A DNA stretch of 64,000 bases from G963665975 sp963665975 (GCA_963665975.1 OY762508.1:1612001-1676000); one strand, 5' to 3'; shown: positions 18,772-27,780, counted from the first letter of the stretch. Notes: a model not told the origin generated them from the sequence alone. Made by a program: numbers and translations.

Positions 18772-19470
18772 CTAGACACCAAATTTGAAGGACAGTTCAT
18801 GCTGGCTGCGCACCGGCAAGCCGTTGACGCGGGCAGGTCGGAACAGACAGCGTTCTGCTGCGGTGACGGCTGATTCCTCCAGACCATAGCCAAGCTCCTC
18901 TACCCGCTGCCGGGGGCCGTTATCTTCGCTCAGCAGAAAGCGATCAATGATGGTGGATTGTTCTACGCGACCATGCCGGTCAATGACGACGGCGACAACG
19001 ATCTCCGCGCGAATGTTTTTGCGCTTGGCGGCGCGAGTATATTCCGGTGCTGCAATGCGTATGGGCTTCGGGTCCGATTCCGCCCGTACCCTGGTGCCCT
19101 CGGTCTCGGCAACATCACCGGGCGTGACTTCGTGCGTCAATCCGAATTCGTCTGTGCGCAGAAAATCTTCGTCGAACGTGAGGTCCTCTTCGAGGATTGT
19201 ATCGTCGGGGACCACAATCGGAGGCAGCGGGGCCGGGGGTGGTGGCGGCTGAGTGGGCTGGGTGGTCGGCAGAATATCGTCGATTGCGATGATCTCCGGT
19301 CCCGAGGTGCTGTAGATGGCCTCACGCGGCGCGTGATCACGGACGACGGGCCACAGCTTGACCGCGCCGATAGCAATGCACAGGCTCGCGGCGATGCACG
19401 CAAGAAGGCGGATGATGTGCTGGTCCCGATACTGCGCTTCCGGGCGGACTTGCGGATTTAACGACGGCAC
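18772..19470 (-). CDS. TonB-like energy transducer
   Basis: This inner-membrane-anchored periplasmic protein has 232 residues. It has a short cytoplasmic N-terminus, one transmembrane helix at about 20-42 (IIRLLACIAASLCIAIGAV), a proline-rich stretch (TQPPPPPAPLPP), an acidic linker and a C-terminal TonB domain (about 140-232: PEYTRAAKRKNIRAEIVVAV, FRPARVNGLPV). It would pass proton-motive-force energy from ExbB/ExbD to outer-membrane receptors such as the two in this window; exbB/exbD are not here. It is convergent with the kinase operon and divergent from carA. Confidence 0.87.
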   Translation of the reverse strand: MPSLNPQVRPEAQYRDQHIIRLLACIAASLCIAIGAVKLWPVVRDHAPREAIYSTSGPEIIAIDDILPTTQPTQPPPPPAPLPPIVVPDDTILEEDLTFDEDFLRTDEFGLTHEVTPGDVAETEGTRVRAESDPKPIRIAAPEYTRAAKRKNIRAEIVVAVVIDRHGRVEQSTIIDRFLLSEDNGPRQRVEELGYGLEESAVTAAERCLFRPARVNGLPVRSQHELSFKFGV

Positions 19471-19648
19471 GCGCTGTGGGCGGTGTATTTATAGGCCAAA
19501 TCCCTGCCATAAGCATACGCGCAAGCCCCGATTTTGATTGGTTGACCGCGTACACTGACGCCCGAATGGACCGTTACTCGTTTGAAGGCGGTATTAATCC
19601 TGCACAATGCACTTGTGAATGGCGGGCACACATATTAGCTTTGCAACC
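19471..19648 (+). other. Upstream part of the tonB-carA divergent intergenic region
   Basis: About 180 bases lie between the TonB-like gene start and the carA leader structure. Promoters for both directions should be here. TTGATT at 19534 and TTGACC at 19542 are seen, but no well-spaced -10 partner is clear, so no promoter is called. No credible coding sequence is present. Confidence 0.4.
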
Positions 19649-19685
19649 CCAGAAGGCAGTTCGCCAACTGCACCAGCGCTTCTGG
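19649..19685 (+). promoter_or_regulatory. Structured hairpin in the carAB leader (candidate attenuator element)
   Basis: A nested hairpin folds by eye. The outer arms are CCAGAAG (19649-19655) and CTTCTGG (19679-19685). The inner arms are GCAGTT and AACTGC, closed by the loop CGCC, and there is a seven-base 3' bulge ACCAGCG. The AGAAGG of the 5' arm is also complementary to CCTTCT in the 5' arm of the terminator at 19711. The two folds are therefore mutually exclusive, the logic of an attenuator. It does not resemble the PyrR-binding consensus I know. Confidence 0.5.
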
Positions 19686-19710
19686 ATCCCGCTGCGTTCA
19701 TGGCGGAGGG

Positions 19711-19739
19711 ACCTTCTCGTTTTTCGGGAGGGTTTTTTT
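19711..19739 (+). terminator. Intrinsic terminator in the carA leader
   Basis: The stem ACCTTCTCG (19711-19719) pairs with CGGGAGGGT (19725-19733) across a TTTTT loop, giving nine continuous pairs with G-U wobbles. A run of seven T follows (19733-19739). It sits about 45 bases before the carA ATG, in the same direction, with no gene upstream on that strand, so it most likely acts on the carA transcript itself. Confidence 0.75.
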
Positions 19740-19784
19740 GTGCCTGACCTGCCGAACCCGTACTTGTAACCAACCTCCGGACAC

Positions 19785-20891
19785 ATGGCGCACCAACCCG
19801 CTCCATGCAAACTGGCTCTGGCCGACGGCACCGTTGCCACCGGGTTCGCTATTGGCGCGCGCGGAGAGGCCGGTGGCGAGCTCTGCTTCAACACCAGTAT
19901 GACAGGCTACCAGGAAATCATGACCGACCCGTCTTATCACGGGCAGATCATGATGATGACCTACCCGCATATCGGCAACTATGGCGCCATGGACATCGAC
20001 ACGGAGGCCTCGCATCCGATGGTGGCGGGTCTGGTGGTGCGCTGTTTTTCCGAGCAGTACTCGAACCAGCGGGCGGACGAATCGCTTGGACGCTTCATGG
20101 AGCGTCACGGCCTGACGGGGATTTCCCATATCGACACGCGCCGCATGGTGCGCCACATCCGGTCTCAGGGTGTGATGAATGCCGTGATTTCGTCTACGGA
20201 CCTGGACGACGTAAGCCTGGTGGAAAAGGCGCGGCAGTGGCCTTCAATGGACGGCCTTGAGCTGGCCTCGCGCGTATCGGTCGAGTCCGCCTATGATTAT
20301 AGCATGGGCGCGGGGCCGCGGATTGCGGTCCTGGACTTTGGGTGCAAGACAAACATCTTGCGCACGTTCCGAGATCTGGGTTGCACGCTGCGTGTGTTCC
20401 CCGGTCACGCGCCGCTTGCTGAAGTGCTCGCCTGGCAGCCGGACGGCCTGTTTTTCTCCAACGGCCCCGGCGATCCGCGGGCGATGCCGGAGGCCATTGC
20501 AATGGTGCAGGCTGCCACGCAGACGGACCTGCCCTGCTTTGGCATATGCCTCGGCCATCAACTGTTGGCTCTTGCACAGGGGATTGAAGTCTTCAAGATG
20601 TTCGTCGGCCATCGCGGCGCCAATCAGCCCGTCAAGAATCTCATAACCGGTCATGTCGAAGTGACCACGCAAAATCACGGTTTCGCGGTCCGGCCGGAGG
20701 CCGTGGACGCAAGCATAGCAGACGTCACACACGTGAACCTCAACGACCAGACCGTTGAGGGGCTCGCTTTCAAGGCGTTCGCCGGCTTCGGCGTACAGTA
20801 CCACCCGGAGGCATCGCCGGGCCCTCACGACAGCCGCTATTTGTTCAAGCAGTTTTTGCGTCTCATACCCGACCGCGTTGCTGTGGCCTGA
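19785..20891 (+). CDS. carA: Carbamoyl-phosphate synthase small subunit (glutaminase)
   Basis: CarA releases ammonia from glutamine for carbamoyl phosphate synthesis. The N-terminal half has GARGEAGGELCFNTSMTGYQ and DPSYHGQIMMMTYPHIGNYG. The C-terminal class I amidotransferase has the nucleophile in CFGICLGHQLL, and His/Glu in GVQYHPEASPGP. At 368 residues it is full length. It is 18 bases upstream of carB. A terminator and a competing hairpin in the leader suggest transcription attenuation. Confidence 0.97.
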   Translation: MAHQPAPCKLALADGTVATGFAIGARGEAGGELCFNTSMTGYQEIMTDPSYHGQIMMMTYPHIGNYGAMDIDTEASHPMVAGLVVRCFSEQYSNQRADESLGRFMERHGLTGISHIDTRRMVRHIRSQGVMNAVISSTDLDDVSLVEKARQWPSMDGLELASRVSVESAYDYSMGAGPRIAVLDFGCKTNILRTFRDLGCTLRVFPGHAPLAEVLAWQPDGLFFSNGPGDPRAMPEAIAMVQAATQTDLPCFGICLGHQLLALAQGIEVFKMFVGHRGANQPVKNLITGHVEVTTQNHGFAVRPEAVDASIADVTHVNLNDQTVEGLAFKAFAGFGVQYHPEASPGPHDSRYLFKQFLRLIPDRVAVA

Positions 20892-20909
20892 GACGGCAAC
20901 ATTACGTGT

Positions 20910-23738
20910 ATGCCGAAACGTACGGACATCCAGAAGATTCTGCTCATCGGCTCCGGCCCGATCATTATCGGGCAGGCGTGCGAGTTTGATTACTCCGGCA
21001 CGCAGGCCTGCCGCTCATTGCGATCAGAGGGCTATGAGGTGGTGCTCGTCAACTCCAATCCCGCCACCATCATGACGGACCCGATGACGGCGGACGAGGT
21101 CTATTTGCTGGAGTTGGTCCCGGATTCTATCAAGCGGGTCGTTGAACGGGAGCGGCCTGATGCAGTGTTACCGACAATGGGTGGCCAGACCGGGCTCAAT
21201 ATTGCGGACCAACTGCACCAGGAAGGCTACTGGGCGCGCGAAGGCATAGAGGTGATCGGCGTAGATATCGAAGCCATTCATATCACGGAGGATCGGCAGC
21301 AATTTCGAGATCTGATGGAGCGCATTGGTGTTGACCAGGCTCGCAGCCAGGTCGCGAAGAGCCTGTTGCAAGCCAAGGAGGTAACCCAGGCGCTGGGCGG
21401 TTTGCCTGTGGTGATTCGGCCATCGTTTACGTTGGGCGGAGCGGGCGGTGGCATTATCTGGAGTCCGGCGGAATTCGAGCGGAAGGTCACGCGCGGTTTG
21501 GAGATTTCGCCCGTGCACGAGGTGTTGATCGAAGAGTCCGTATTCGGATGGAAAGAGTTCGAGCTCGAACTGTTGCGGGACGCCAATGACAACGTCATTA
21601 TTATCTGCTCGATCGAGAATGTAGACCCGATGGGGGTCCATACGGGCGACTCCGTGACGGTGGCGCCTGCACAGACGCTAACGGACAAGCAATACCAGCA
21701 CATGCGCGACACGGCGATCCGCATGATGCGTTCGATCGGCACGTTTGCCGGAGGGTGTAATGTGCAGTTTGGGGTCAATCCGGCAGATGGTCGGATGATC
21801 GCCATTGAAATCAACCCGCGCGTTTCACGGTCCTCGGCGCTGGCCTCCAAGGCGACCGGCTATCCAATCGCCAAGGTCGCTGCGCGCCTTGCAGTCGGCT
21901 ACACGCTGGACGAACTGCCGAACGACGTCACCGGCACGACGAGCGCGTGCTTCGAGCCTGCTATCGACTATGTCGTAACCAAGATCCCCCGATGGAATTT
22001 TGACAAGTTCGAGGGTGTCGACGAGGAATTGTCGACGCAGATGAAAGCGGTGGGCGAGGTCATGGCCATCGGGCGCACATTTCCTGAGAGTCTGCAGAAG
22101 GCCTGGCAGAGCCTGGAAATCGGATATGCCGGCCTCGGCGCTGATCGGGAGGAAGCCACCAGGCAGACCATTCGCAACCGCCTGCGGAAGCCCTACTGGG
22201 ATCGCACGCTCCAGATCCGCAACGCGTTCAAGCTCGGCGCGTCGACGGAAGAGATTCACGACATCACAAAAGTAGATCCGTGGTTCCTGAACCAGATCCG
22301 CGATATTGTTGTGCTGGAGGAGGAGCTCAGCCAGTTCGGGTTGCACGATCTGACCGCTGATCTGCTGTTTCGCATCAAGCGCAACGGATTCTCTGATGCC
22401 CAGATCGCATATCTGCTTACCGGAGAACTCACCGAGGGCGACATACGGGAGGCGCGGTTGCGCCTGGGCGTCAAGCCATCATTTCTGCTTGTTGACACCT
22501 GCGCGGGGGAATTTCCGGCTGAGACGCCCTATTACTACTCCGCCTATGAAACGACCAACGAGAGCGTCGTCTCTGACCGCAAAAAGGTGATCATCCTGGG
22601 TAGCGGACCCAACCGGATCGGTCAGGGCATAGAATTCGACTATTCGTGCGTCCACGGCGTGTACGCCGCAAAGGATGTCGGCTACGAAGCCATCATGGTC
22701 AACTGCAATCCCGAGACCGTGTCGACGGATTTTGATGTAGCGGACAAGCTTTATTTCGAACCCGTCTTCTGGGAGCGCGTGCTGGACATCATCGATCACG
22801 AGAAGCCCGAGGGGCTCATCGTGCAGTTGGGTGGGCAGACGGCGCTCAAGCTTGCTCAGCGGCTTGTAGACCACGGCATCCGCATCTTCGGCACCTCCTT
22901 CGAGATGATGGATTTGGCTGAGAACCGCGGCAAATTTTCCAAAATCCTCCAGGAACTGGAGATCCCGTTCCCGCCGTACGGAACGGCCCATACGGTATAT
23001 GACGCCGTGCGTGTGGCCGAGGAGATCGGCTATCCCATCCTTGTGCGCCCCAGTTACGTTCTGGGTGGTCAGGGCATGCGGATCGCCATCAACAAGGAGG
23101 AGGTCGAGCGGTACGTGACCAACATCTTACGGCTGATGCCGGGCAATGAGATTCTCCTTGACCGTTTCCTGGAAGACAGCATAGAACTGGATGTCGACGC
23201 CGCGCGCGACGGGGACGAGGTCTGGGTCTGCGGCGTTATGCAACACATCGAACCTGCGGGCGTGCACTCCGGAGACTCGACCGCGGTATTGCCGCCCTAC
23301 TCGCTTTCCGAGACGCTCGTGGACACTATGCGTACCTATGTCACGCGGATCGCGCACCGGCTGGATGTGCTGGGGCTCATAAACGTGCAACTGGTTGTGC
23401 AGGGCGACACGGTGTATGTCATCGAGGCGAATCCCCGAGCTTCCCGGACGGTCCCCTTCGTATCGAAGGCTACCGGCGTACCGATCGCGCGCATTGCTAC
23501 GCAGTTGATGCTGGGGGAGAAGCTGGCCACCTTCCGCGCACGCGGCGAACTGGAGTCGAAGCTGGAAGGCTACGCCATCAAGAAGCCTGTGTTTTCGTGG
23601 GACAAGTTTCCGGAGGTGCGAAAGGAGTTGGGCCCCGAAATGAAATCAACCGGGGAGGCAATTGCGTTTGTTGACGCCCTGACAGACAAACACTTCCAGG
23701 TACCCTACGAAATGCGCAACCTGTACCTGTCGCGCTAG
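20910..23738 (+). CDS. carB: Carbamoyl-phosphate synthase large subunit lacking the allosteric domain
   Basis: CarB makes carbamoyl phosphate from bicarbonate, ATP and ammonia for pyrimidine and arginine synthesis. Two homologous ATP-grasp halves are present: residues about 1-400 (LLIGSGPIIIGQACEFDYSG) and about 555-940 (IILGSGPNRIGQGIEFDYSC), with the oligomerisation region between. The protein stops at residue 942, right after the second ATP-grasp domain (HFQVPYEMRNLYLSR). The C-terminal MGS-like allosteric domain of the roughly 1,070-residue E. coli enzyme is missing. The stop is followed by normal intergenic sequence, so this is not an obvious frameshift. Shorter CarB forms are, to my recollection, found in other Bacteroidota. 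Confidence 0.96.
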   Translation: MPKRTDIQKILLIGSGPIIIGQACEFDYSGTQACRSLRSEGYEVVLVNSNPATIMTDPMTADEVYLLELVPDSIKRVVERERPDAVLPTMGGQTGLNIADQLHQEGYWAREGIEVIGVDIEAIHITEDRQQFRDLMERIGVDQARSQVAKSLLQAKEVTQALGGLPVVIRPSFTLGGAGGGIIWSPAEFERKVTRGLEISPVHEVLIEESVFGWKEFELELLRDANDNVIIICSIENVDPMGVHTGDSVTVAPAQTLTDKQYQHMRDTAIRMMRSIGTFAGGCNVQFGVNPADGRMIAIEINPRVSRSSALASKATGYPIAKVAARLAVGYTLDELPNDVTGTTSACFEPAIDYVVTKIPRWNFDKFEGVDEELSTQMKAVGEVMAIGRTFPESLQKAWQSLEIGYAGLGADREEATRQTIRNRLRKPYWDRTLQIRNAFKLGASTEEIHDITKVDPWFLNQIRDIVVLEEELSQFGLHDLTADLLFRIKRNGFSDAQIAYLLTGELTEGDIREARLRLGVKPSFLLVDTCAGEFPAETPYYYSAYETTNESVVSDRKKVIILGSGPNRIGQGIEFDYSCVHGVYAAKDVGYEAIMVNCNPETVSTDFDVADKLYFEPVFWERVLDIIDHEKPEGLIVQLGGQTALKLAQRLVDHGIRIFGTSFEMMDLAENRGKFSKILQELEIPFPPYGTAHTVYDAVRVAEEIGYPILVRPSYVLGGQGMRIAINKEEVERYVTNILRLMPGNEILLDRFLEDSIELDVDAARDGDEVWVCGVMQHIEPAGVHSGDSTAVLPPYSLSETLVDTMRTYVTRIAHRLDVLGLINVQLVVQGDTVYVIEANPRASRTVPFVSKATGVPIARIATQLMLGEKLATFRARGELESKLEGYAIKKPVFSWDKFPEVRKELGPEMKSTGEAIAFVDALTDKHFQVPYEMRNLYLSR

Positions 23739-23804
23739 TTATTTTAGTCTGTTAGCACCGGGCGCTTTCGCGGTCCGACTGATCCTGTACTACTCTGACG
23801 CGCC

Positions 23805-24524
23805 ATGGCGGGCCACAATAAATGGTCGAAAATCAAGCGCCAAAAGGCGGCTACCGACAGCAAGAGGTCGAAAGCCTGGGCGCGTGTTTCGCGCGATATC
23901 ACTATCGCGGCGCGTGACGGAGGTGGCGACATGTCCATGAATGCCCGGTTGGCACTGGCAGTGCAGAAGGCGAAAGCCGAGAACATGCCCAAGGACAACA
24001 TCGAGCGCGCCATAAAGCGCGGGACCGGTGAAATCGAGGGCCAGGACTACGAAGAGCATGCCTACGAGGGATACACGGCGCTCGGCGTCGCCGTATTCAT
24101 CGAAGCGTTGACCGACAACACGAATCGCACGGTCGCCGCCTTGCGAAGCATGTTCGCAAAGAGCGGGGGCAGCCTGGGCAAGAGTGGTACGGTAGCCTAT
24201 CTGTTCGAGCGCAAGGGACTTATTCAGGTATCCGCCCAGGAGCACAGCGAGATGACGCTCTTCGAGCTTGCCGTCGAAGCCGGAGCAGAGGACTTGGAGC
24301 TGGATGACGATGTCTACATGATCACCACCGATGTTGCGTCGTTCGACGCGGTGCGATCCGGATTGGAGGAAGCAGGCATCTCGCCCACAGACGCCCGTCT
24401 GGTGCGTCTTCCGCATACGATCGTTACACTGGACAAGGAAAAGACGGAGCGGACGTTCGGCTTCCTTGATCAGTTGGAGGAGCACCAGGACGTGCAGGCC
24501 GTGTACAGCAATCTGGGAATCTGA
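23805..24524 (+). CDS. yebC: YebC/PmpR family protein
   Basis: This 239-residue protein of the YebC/PmpR/TACO1 family begins with the canonical MAGHNKWSKIKRQK. AENMPKDNIERAIKRGTG and the central YEGYTALGVAVFIEALTDNTNRT motif follow. YebC proteins have been described as transcription regulators and, more recently, as translation factors acting on ribosomes stalled at proline stretches. It lies just upstream of ruvC, the usual conserved context. Confidence 0.95.
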   Translation: MAGHNKWSKIKRQKAATDSKRSKAWARVSRDITIAARDGGGDMSMNARLALAVQKAKAENMPKDNIERAIKRGTGEIEGQDYEEHAYEGYTALGVAVFIEALTDNTNRTVAALRSMFAKSGGSLGKSGTVAYLFERKGLIQVSAQEHSEMTLFELAVEAGAEDLELDDDVYMITTDVASFDAVRSGLEEAGISPTDARLVRLPHTIVTLDKEKTERTFGFLDQLEEHQDVQAVYSNLGI

Positions 24525-24557
24525 CCCATTCGCGAGCGTGAGCCGGAGGAAGAACGG

Positions 24558-25103
24558 ATGATCATTCTCGGCATCGATCCAGGATCGCGGTGCATGGGGT
24601 GTGGACTTGTGCGCTGCGTGGATGGAACCTTCGAGCTCATAGAGTTCGGTGTGTTTCGCCCGTCGAGCGCGGCGGCGTTACACGAAATCTACGACCACGT
24701 AAGCCTGCTCATCGGTGCACAGCGGCCGGATGTGTGCGCCATCGAAATGCCAGTCTACGGGCGCAATCCGCAGTCCATGCTGAAGCTGGGGCGGGCGCAG
24801 GCCGCCGCCATGTTGGCGGCCATGCATGCGAAGGTGCCGGTCACGGAGTATTCGCCGAAGGAGGTCAAACGGTCGGTGACCGGAAACGGTAATGCTTCCA
24901 AGGAACAGGTATGGTACATGATTCGCAGCTTGCTTTCGATTGCTGACGAGGACGAGACTCTGGACACCGACGCGTCTGACGCTCTGGCCGTAGCTCTCTG
25001 CCACGGTCATCGTCTGAACAAGGGCACTCTCTCCTCCTCTTCTGCCGCCGGCGGATGGGCTTCCTTCCTGCGCCAGAACCCGGAGCGTGTGAAGCGGGCA
25101 TGA
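24558..25103 (+). CDS. ruvC: Holliday junction endonuclease RuvC
   Basis: RuvC resolves Holliday junctions with RuvAB. The four acidic catalytic residues can be placed: Asp in ILGIDPGSRCMG, Glu in CAIEMPVYG, and the pair in DTDASDALAVALCHGH. Length is 181 residues, normal apart from a serine-rich C-terminal tail. ruvA and ruvB are not in the window. It follows yebC by 33 bases. Confidence 0.95.
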   Translation: MIILGIDPGSRCMGCGLVRCVDGTFELIEFGVFRPSSAAALHEIYDHVSLLIGAQRPDVCAIEMPVYGRNPQSMLKLGRAQAAAMLAAMHAKVPVTEYSPKEVKRSVTGNGNASKEQVWYMIRSLLSIADEDETLDTDASDALAVALCHGHRLNKGTLSSSSAAGGWASFLRQNPERVKRA

Positions 25104-25133
25104 TACTCTCCGCCTACACGTTCTCGGAACGAT

Positions 25134-25415
25134 TTATTCGTAGAAATATCCGCGTCCTTCATCCCGGACGCGAACGACTTCCGCTACCTCATCAAGTGCC
25201 ATCTGGTGGCCGCTCAACTGGCCGATCAGGAAGGCGATCTGGCGATCCTTCTGTTGCGCCTGACTCCATTCGGGATGCGCCTGCTCTATAATGCTCACCA
25301 GAATGCGCAGATAGGGATAGCGCTCTTCCGGCGTCTGGAATTCGGCGATGGCGTGCGCGAATAATTCCGCGTTGCGGCCAACCTGTCTGTCGAGGATCTT
25401 GGTATCGTAGAGCAT
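25134..25415 (-). CDS. DUF4290-like small protein
   Basis: A 93-residue protein from the ATG at 25415 (a longer frame starts at 25442). MLYDTKILDRQVGRNAELF, then PEERYPYLRILVSIIEQAHPEW, matches the pattern I associate with Bacteroidota DUF4290 proteins (Y-[DN]-T, a GRN motif, EER, and H-P near the helix end). It is shorter than the typical member and ends in an acidic stretch. The function is unknown. It converges on ruvC and marks the left edge of the accessory region. Confidence 0.55.
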   Translation of the reverse strand: MLYDTKILDRQVGRNAELFAHAIAEFQTPEERYPYLRILVSIIEQAHPEWSQAQQKDRQIAFLIGQLSGHQMALDEVAEVVRVRDEGRGYFYE

Positions 25416-25442
25416 GATGACACGCCTGGCGAACCGGTCCAA

Positions 25443-25823
25443 AGAGGGAGATGCCGCGGATATTGTCTTACCCTTGTAGTATAGGATTTCGCGCGGTCCT
25501 ATCCAACCGTGTTAAGCTGCCTGCTGACGGTTCTTGGGGGAATACGGATCGTGTGTTGGAGCCACAACTATATTTGGCCAGTCTGGCAGGTGGACCGCAG
25601 ATGCCACTTTGCGCCTTTCGCCTGTCTTTTCTGACTGACGTTGAACGGGTATTGCTAGAGAGTGTGCGCATCATTACGAGTACGTTGGCCCAACCCTTCT
25701 CACATTGGTTGTACGAACACTCTGGCAACGGCGTCGGCATCCGCCATATCGACCTTCGGACGGACTGGAGTTGTCCCACTTTCACGGCCATCTTTCCATT
25801 TGGGTCAACCAAGGAAGTATGCC
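25443..25823 (+). other. Non-coding stretch at the left edge of the accessory island
   Basis: About 380 bases carry no gene I can support; the open frames have non-coding composition. Near 25769-25790 the sequence resembles the kind of end found just upstream of IS3 orfA genes, and the orfA remnant begins at 25824. A matching right end was not found. Confidence 0.4.
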
Positions 25824-26034
25824 ATGGCTGGAAGAAAAGGAGAGCGGTATCCGCCCGAGTACAAGGAGCAGATCGTAGCTCTCGTGCGGGCCGGTCGTAG
25901 TCCCGGGGTCGCTCGTCCGGGAGTTCGAGCCGTCTGATCAGACGATCCGGAACTGGGTCAAGCCGGCGGATCTGGACGAGGGTCGTCGCAGTGGCGGGCA
26001 GACGACCGAGACGCGAACTCTTCGGAAGTCCTAG
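25824..26034 (+). pseudogene. IS3-family transposase OrfA remnant (frameshifted)
   Basis: The sequence starts MAGRKGERYPPEYKEQIVAL and continues VRAGRSPG, a standard IS3 OrfA helix-turn-helix N-terminus. One extra G in the CCCGGGG run near 25905 ends that frame at 25937. Reading on in the next frame recovers SLVREFEPSDQTIRNWVK and ADLDEGRRSGGQTTE up to a stop at 26032. The normal C-terminal coiled-coil region and OrfB are absent. It is a dead, truncated copy. Confidence 0.85.
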
Positions 26035-26278
26035 TCCAGCCTAGAAATATCCCAGTTGGTGATTCCCGGGGAGGATGTGGCGCGCGAGTGTTCCTTGAAT
26101 ACCTATCGGGTGTAGCATGGATAGCATGCCCAGAGTGAATCGTTTGACCTCAGAACAAGAGCTCCAAGGAGACCACGCGATGCCAAAGCGCGACCATCTC
26201 TTTGGGCAAGCACACCTTGAGAGCGTTGGATCCCGCGAGGAAAGAAGCTAGGCAGAGCGACCTTCACGCAGAGGCCAT

Positions 26279-27071
26279 GTGAATCCTTTACCCTCGTTCA
26301 GGAAGCCACCAGTGACAGAAGTCGCGATCGCCGTGCAGTTCGGCGAAATCCGCGGTTTGACTGGCCCGTTCATGGGTTTGCTGTGGCAGCGATACCGTAC
26401 GTCGTTTCCGAAGCTGCAGGTGCATCCCGCCCTTGTTTCGCGCTCCGAGCGATCCGGTCCGGCCCAGGAGGAGAGGGTTTACCGTCAAGCCCGAGACTGT
26501 CCCTGCACCTCGCGTCTGGTTCATCGGTAGCAACGAAGAACATCTGGTTCAGATCCAACAGGACAAATTTGTCTTCAATTGGCGCAGGATTAAAGGCCAG
26601 GATTACCCCTGATATGAGCGTATGTGGGCGTCATCTGACAAGAATCTCCATCTTCCGGGAATTTCTGTCGGATAAGCAATTGGATGAGCCAAGACTGAAC
26701 CAGTGGGAACTCACCTACGTCAACCACATCCCGGCTGGGGATGGGTGGCAACGGCACGGTGAACTCGGCTCGGTGGTCCCATTGTTTGCCGGATGCACGA
26801 AGGGCCGTCCCCGGCCCAACCTGAGAACATCGCGGTGCGGGTTCGGTTTCCAATGTCGGACGGAGACGGAGTCGTATCTCGGCTATACGTCGAGGCCAAC
26901 CCTGGATTCGACCCGTCTTCCGGCAACCCATTCATCAGACTCACACTTACGGCCCGGGGTGGGTGCGACCAGGGTACCGAGGGATCGCTGGGGGCTCGGT
27001 TGGATATGGGTCGCGAATGGATCGCACGACGTTCTGCCGAAGTGACTTATAAGACGATGCACCAATACTAG
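26279..27071 (+). pseudogene. TIGR04255 family protein, inactivated by several frameshifts
   Basis: Parts of one protein of about 264 residues lie in order across three frames. First is NPLPSFRKPPVTEVAIAVQF (26279 onward). PRVWFIGSNEEHLVQIQQDK with FVFNWRRIKGQDYP comes next, ending in an in-frame TGA near 26611. LNQWELTYVNHIPAGDGW follows, then RLYVEANPGFDPSSGNPFIR and LTARGG, and finally GREWIARRSAEVTYKTMHQY. These are the conserved blocks of TIGR04255 proteins, which occur sporadically and often in small gene cassettes. The role of the family is unknown. The number of lesions argues for long-standing decay, not sequencing error. Confidence 0.8.
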
Positions 27072-27082
27072 GAGCGAGAGAG

Positions 27083-27592
27083 ATGATGACTCTTCAGCAT
27101 GTTATGGGGCCTCAGACCGATTCATGGTCCAGGAGCTTGACAGACTCTGCAGTTTTCCAGACCCAGCGCATCCGAATCACCGAGCCGCCGGCAACTAGCC
27201 AATTCCTGACCGCGCCTCGGCTCTCGATGTCTCCCGAGCCGTCACCGGAATTCGTTTGGCTTGCCGACGTCAGGAACGAAATGCGGAGCTACCTGGAGCT
27301 CGCCCCTGATTGGGATTCATGCGGTGGTGGGCCGGTGCGGAAGGAAATCGTGGACAGAGCAGTCCTGATTGCGGAGATAATGGCCAGATATGGTTTCTCT
27401 CGACCTGTAGTCTGCCCGGAGTCTTCGGGTGGCATGCTCCTGGAATGGGAGCATTCCGACAGGGCCCTCACTGTGGATCTGAACGGCAATGAGGGGTTCT
27501 CCTTCGCGTACGAGACTCCCGGAGAACCTGATTTAGAAGGCGGTATCGAGTGCTTTGTTAGCCTGCTTAATGTCGGCGTACAGCCTTTCTAA
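27083..27592 (+). CDS. Hypothetical protein, partner gene of the TIGR04255 cassette
   Basis: This intact frame of 169 residues starts 11 bases after the TIGR04255 remnant. The core YLELAPDWDSCGGGPVRKEIVDRA, followed by FSRPVVCPESSGGMLLEWEH and a beta-rich C-terminus, is a pattern I have seen in small proteins next to TIGR04255 genes. There is no signal peptide or membrane segment. The function is unknown. It may be the last undamaged member of a three-gene cassette. Confidence 0.6.
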   Translation: MMTLQHVMGPQTDSWSRSLTDSAVFQTQRIRITEPPATSQFLTAPRLSMSPEPSPEFVWLADVRNEMRSYLELAPDWDSCGGGPVRKEIVDRAVLIAEIMARYGFSRPVVCPESSGGMLLEWEHSDRALTVDLNGNEGFSFAYETPGEPDLEGGIECFVSLLNVGVQPF

Positions 27593-27616
27593 AGTAGGTT
27601 GCGTCCGTGCGATGCC

Positions 27617-27780
27617 ATGTCCGAGTACGCCGGCAACCCCTCTGTAGGGAATGACGAAGAAGTCTGGCGGCGAATTTCCGTCGACATGATCTGCCAAGAC
27701 AAGACCACAAATAAATAGAGACCCAAATGCGGAATGTTTAGCGATTCCCGCGATGATTCGCCGATGTCAGCGCACCGAGC
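27617..27780 (+). pseudogene. Remnant of the third gene of the TIGR04255 cassette
   Basis: The frame from ATG 27617 reads SEYAGNPSVGNDEEVWRRIS and stops at 27715-27717. One frame over, the sequence continues RPKCGMFSDSRDDSPMSAHR. The combination E-x-x-W-R-R-I followed by R-P-x-x-x-x-F-S-D-S-x-D-x-S-P-M-S is a recognisable block order in a small family found downstream of TIGR04255-type genes. The rest is missing: sequence resembling HsdM begins directly after, suggesting a deletion junction near 27780. Confidence 0.55.

Noticed and set aside
19534..19556. Sigma-70 promoter built from TTGATT/TTGACC and TACACT upstream of carA
   Set aside because: Spacing between the boxes is far too short, and promoter consensus in this phylum often differs, so no promoter was called.
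25451..25900. 149-codon open frame covering the left edge of the accessory region
   Set aside because: Only its last part has recognisable similarity, and that lies in another frame as an IS3 OrfA remnant; the rest looks non-coding.
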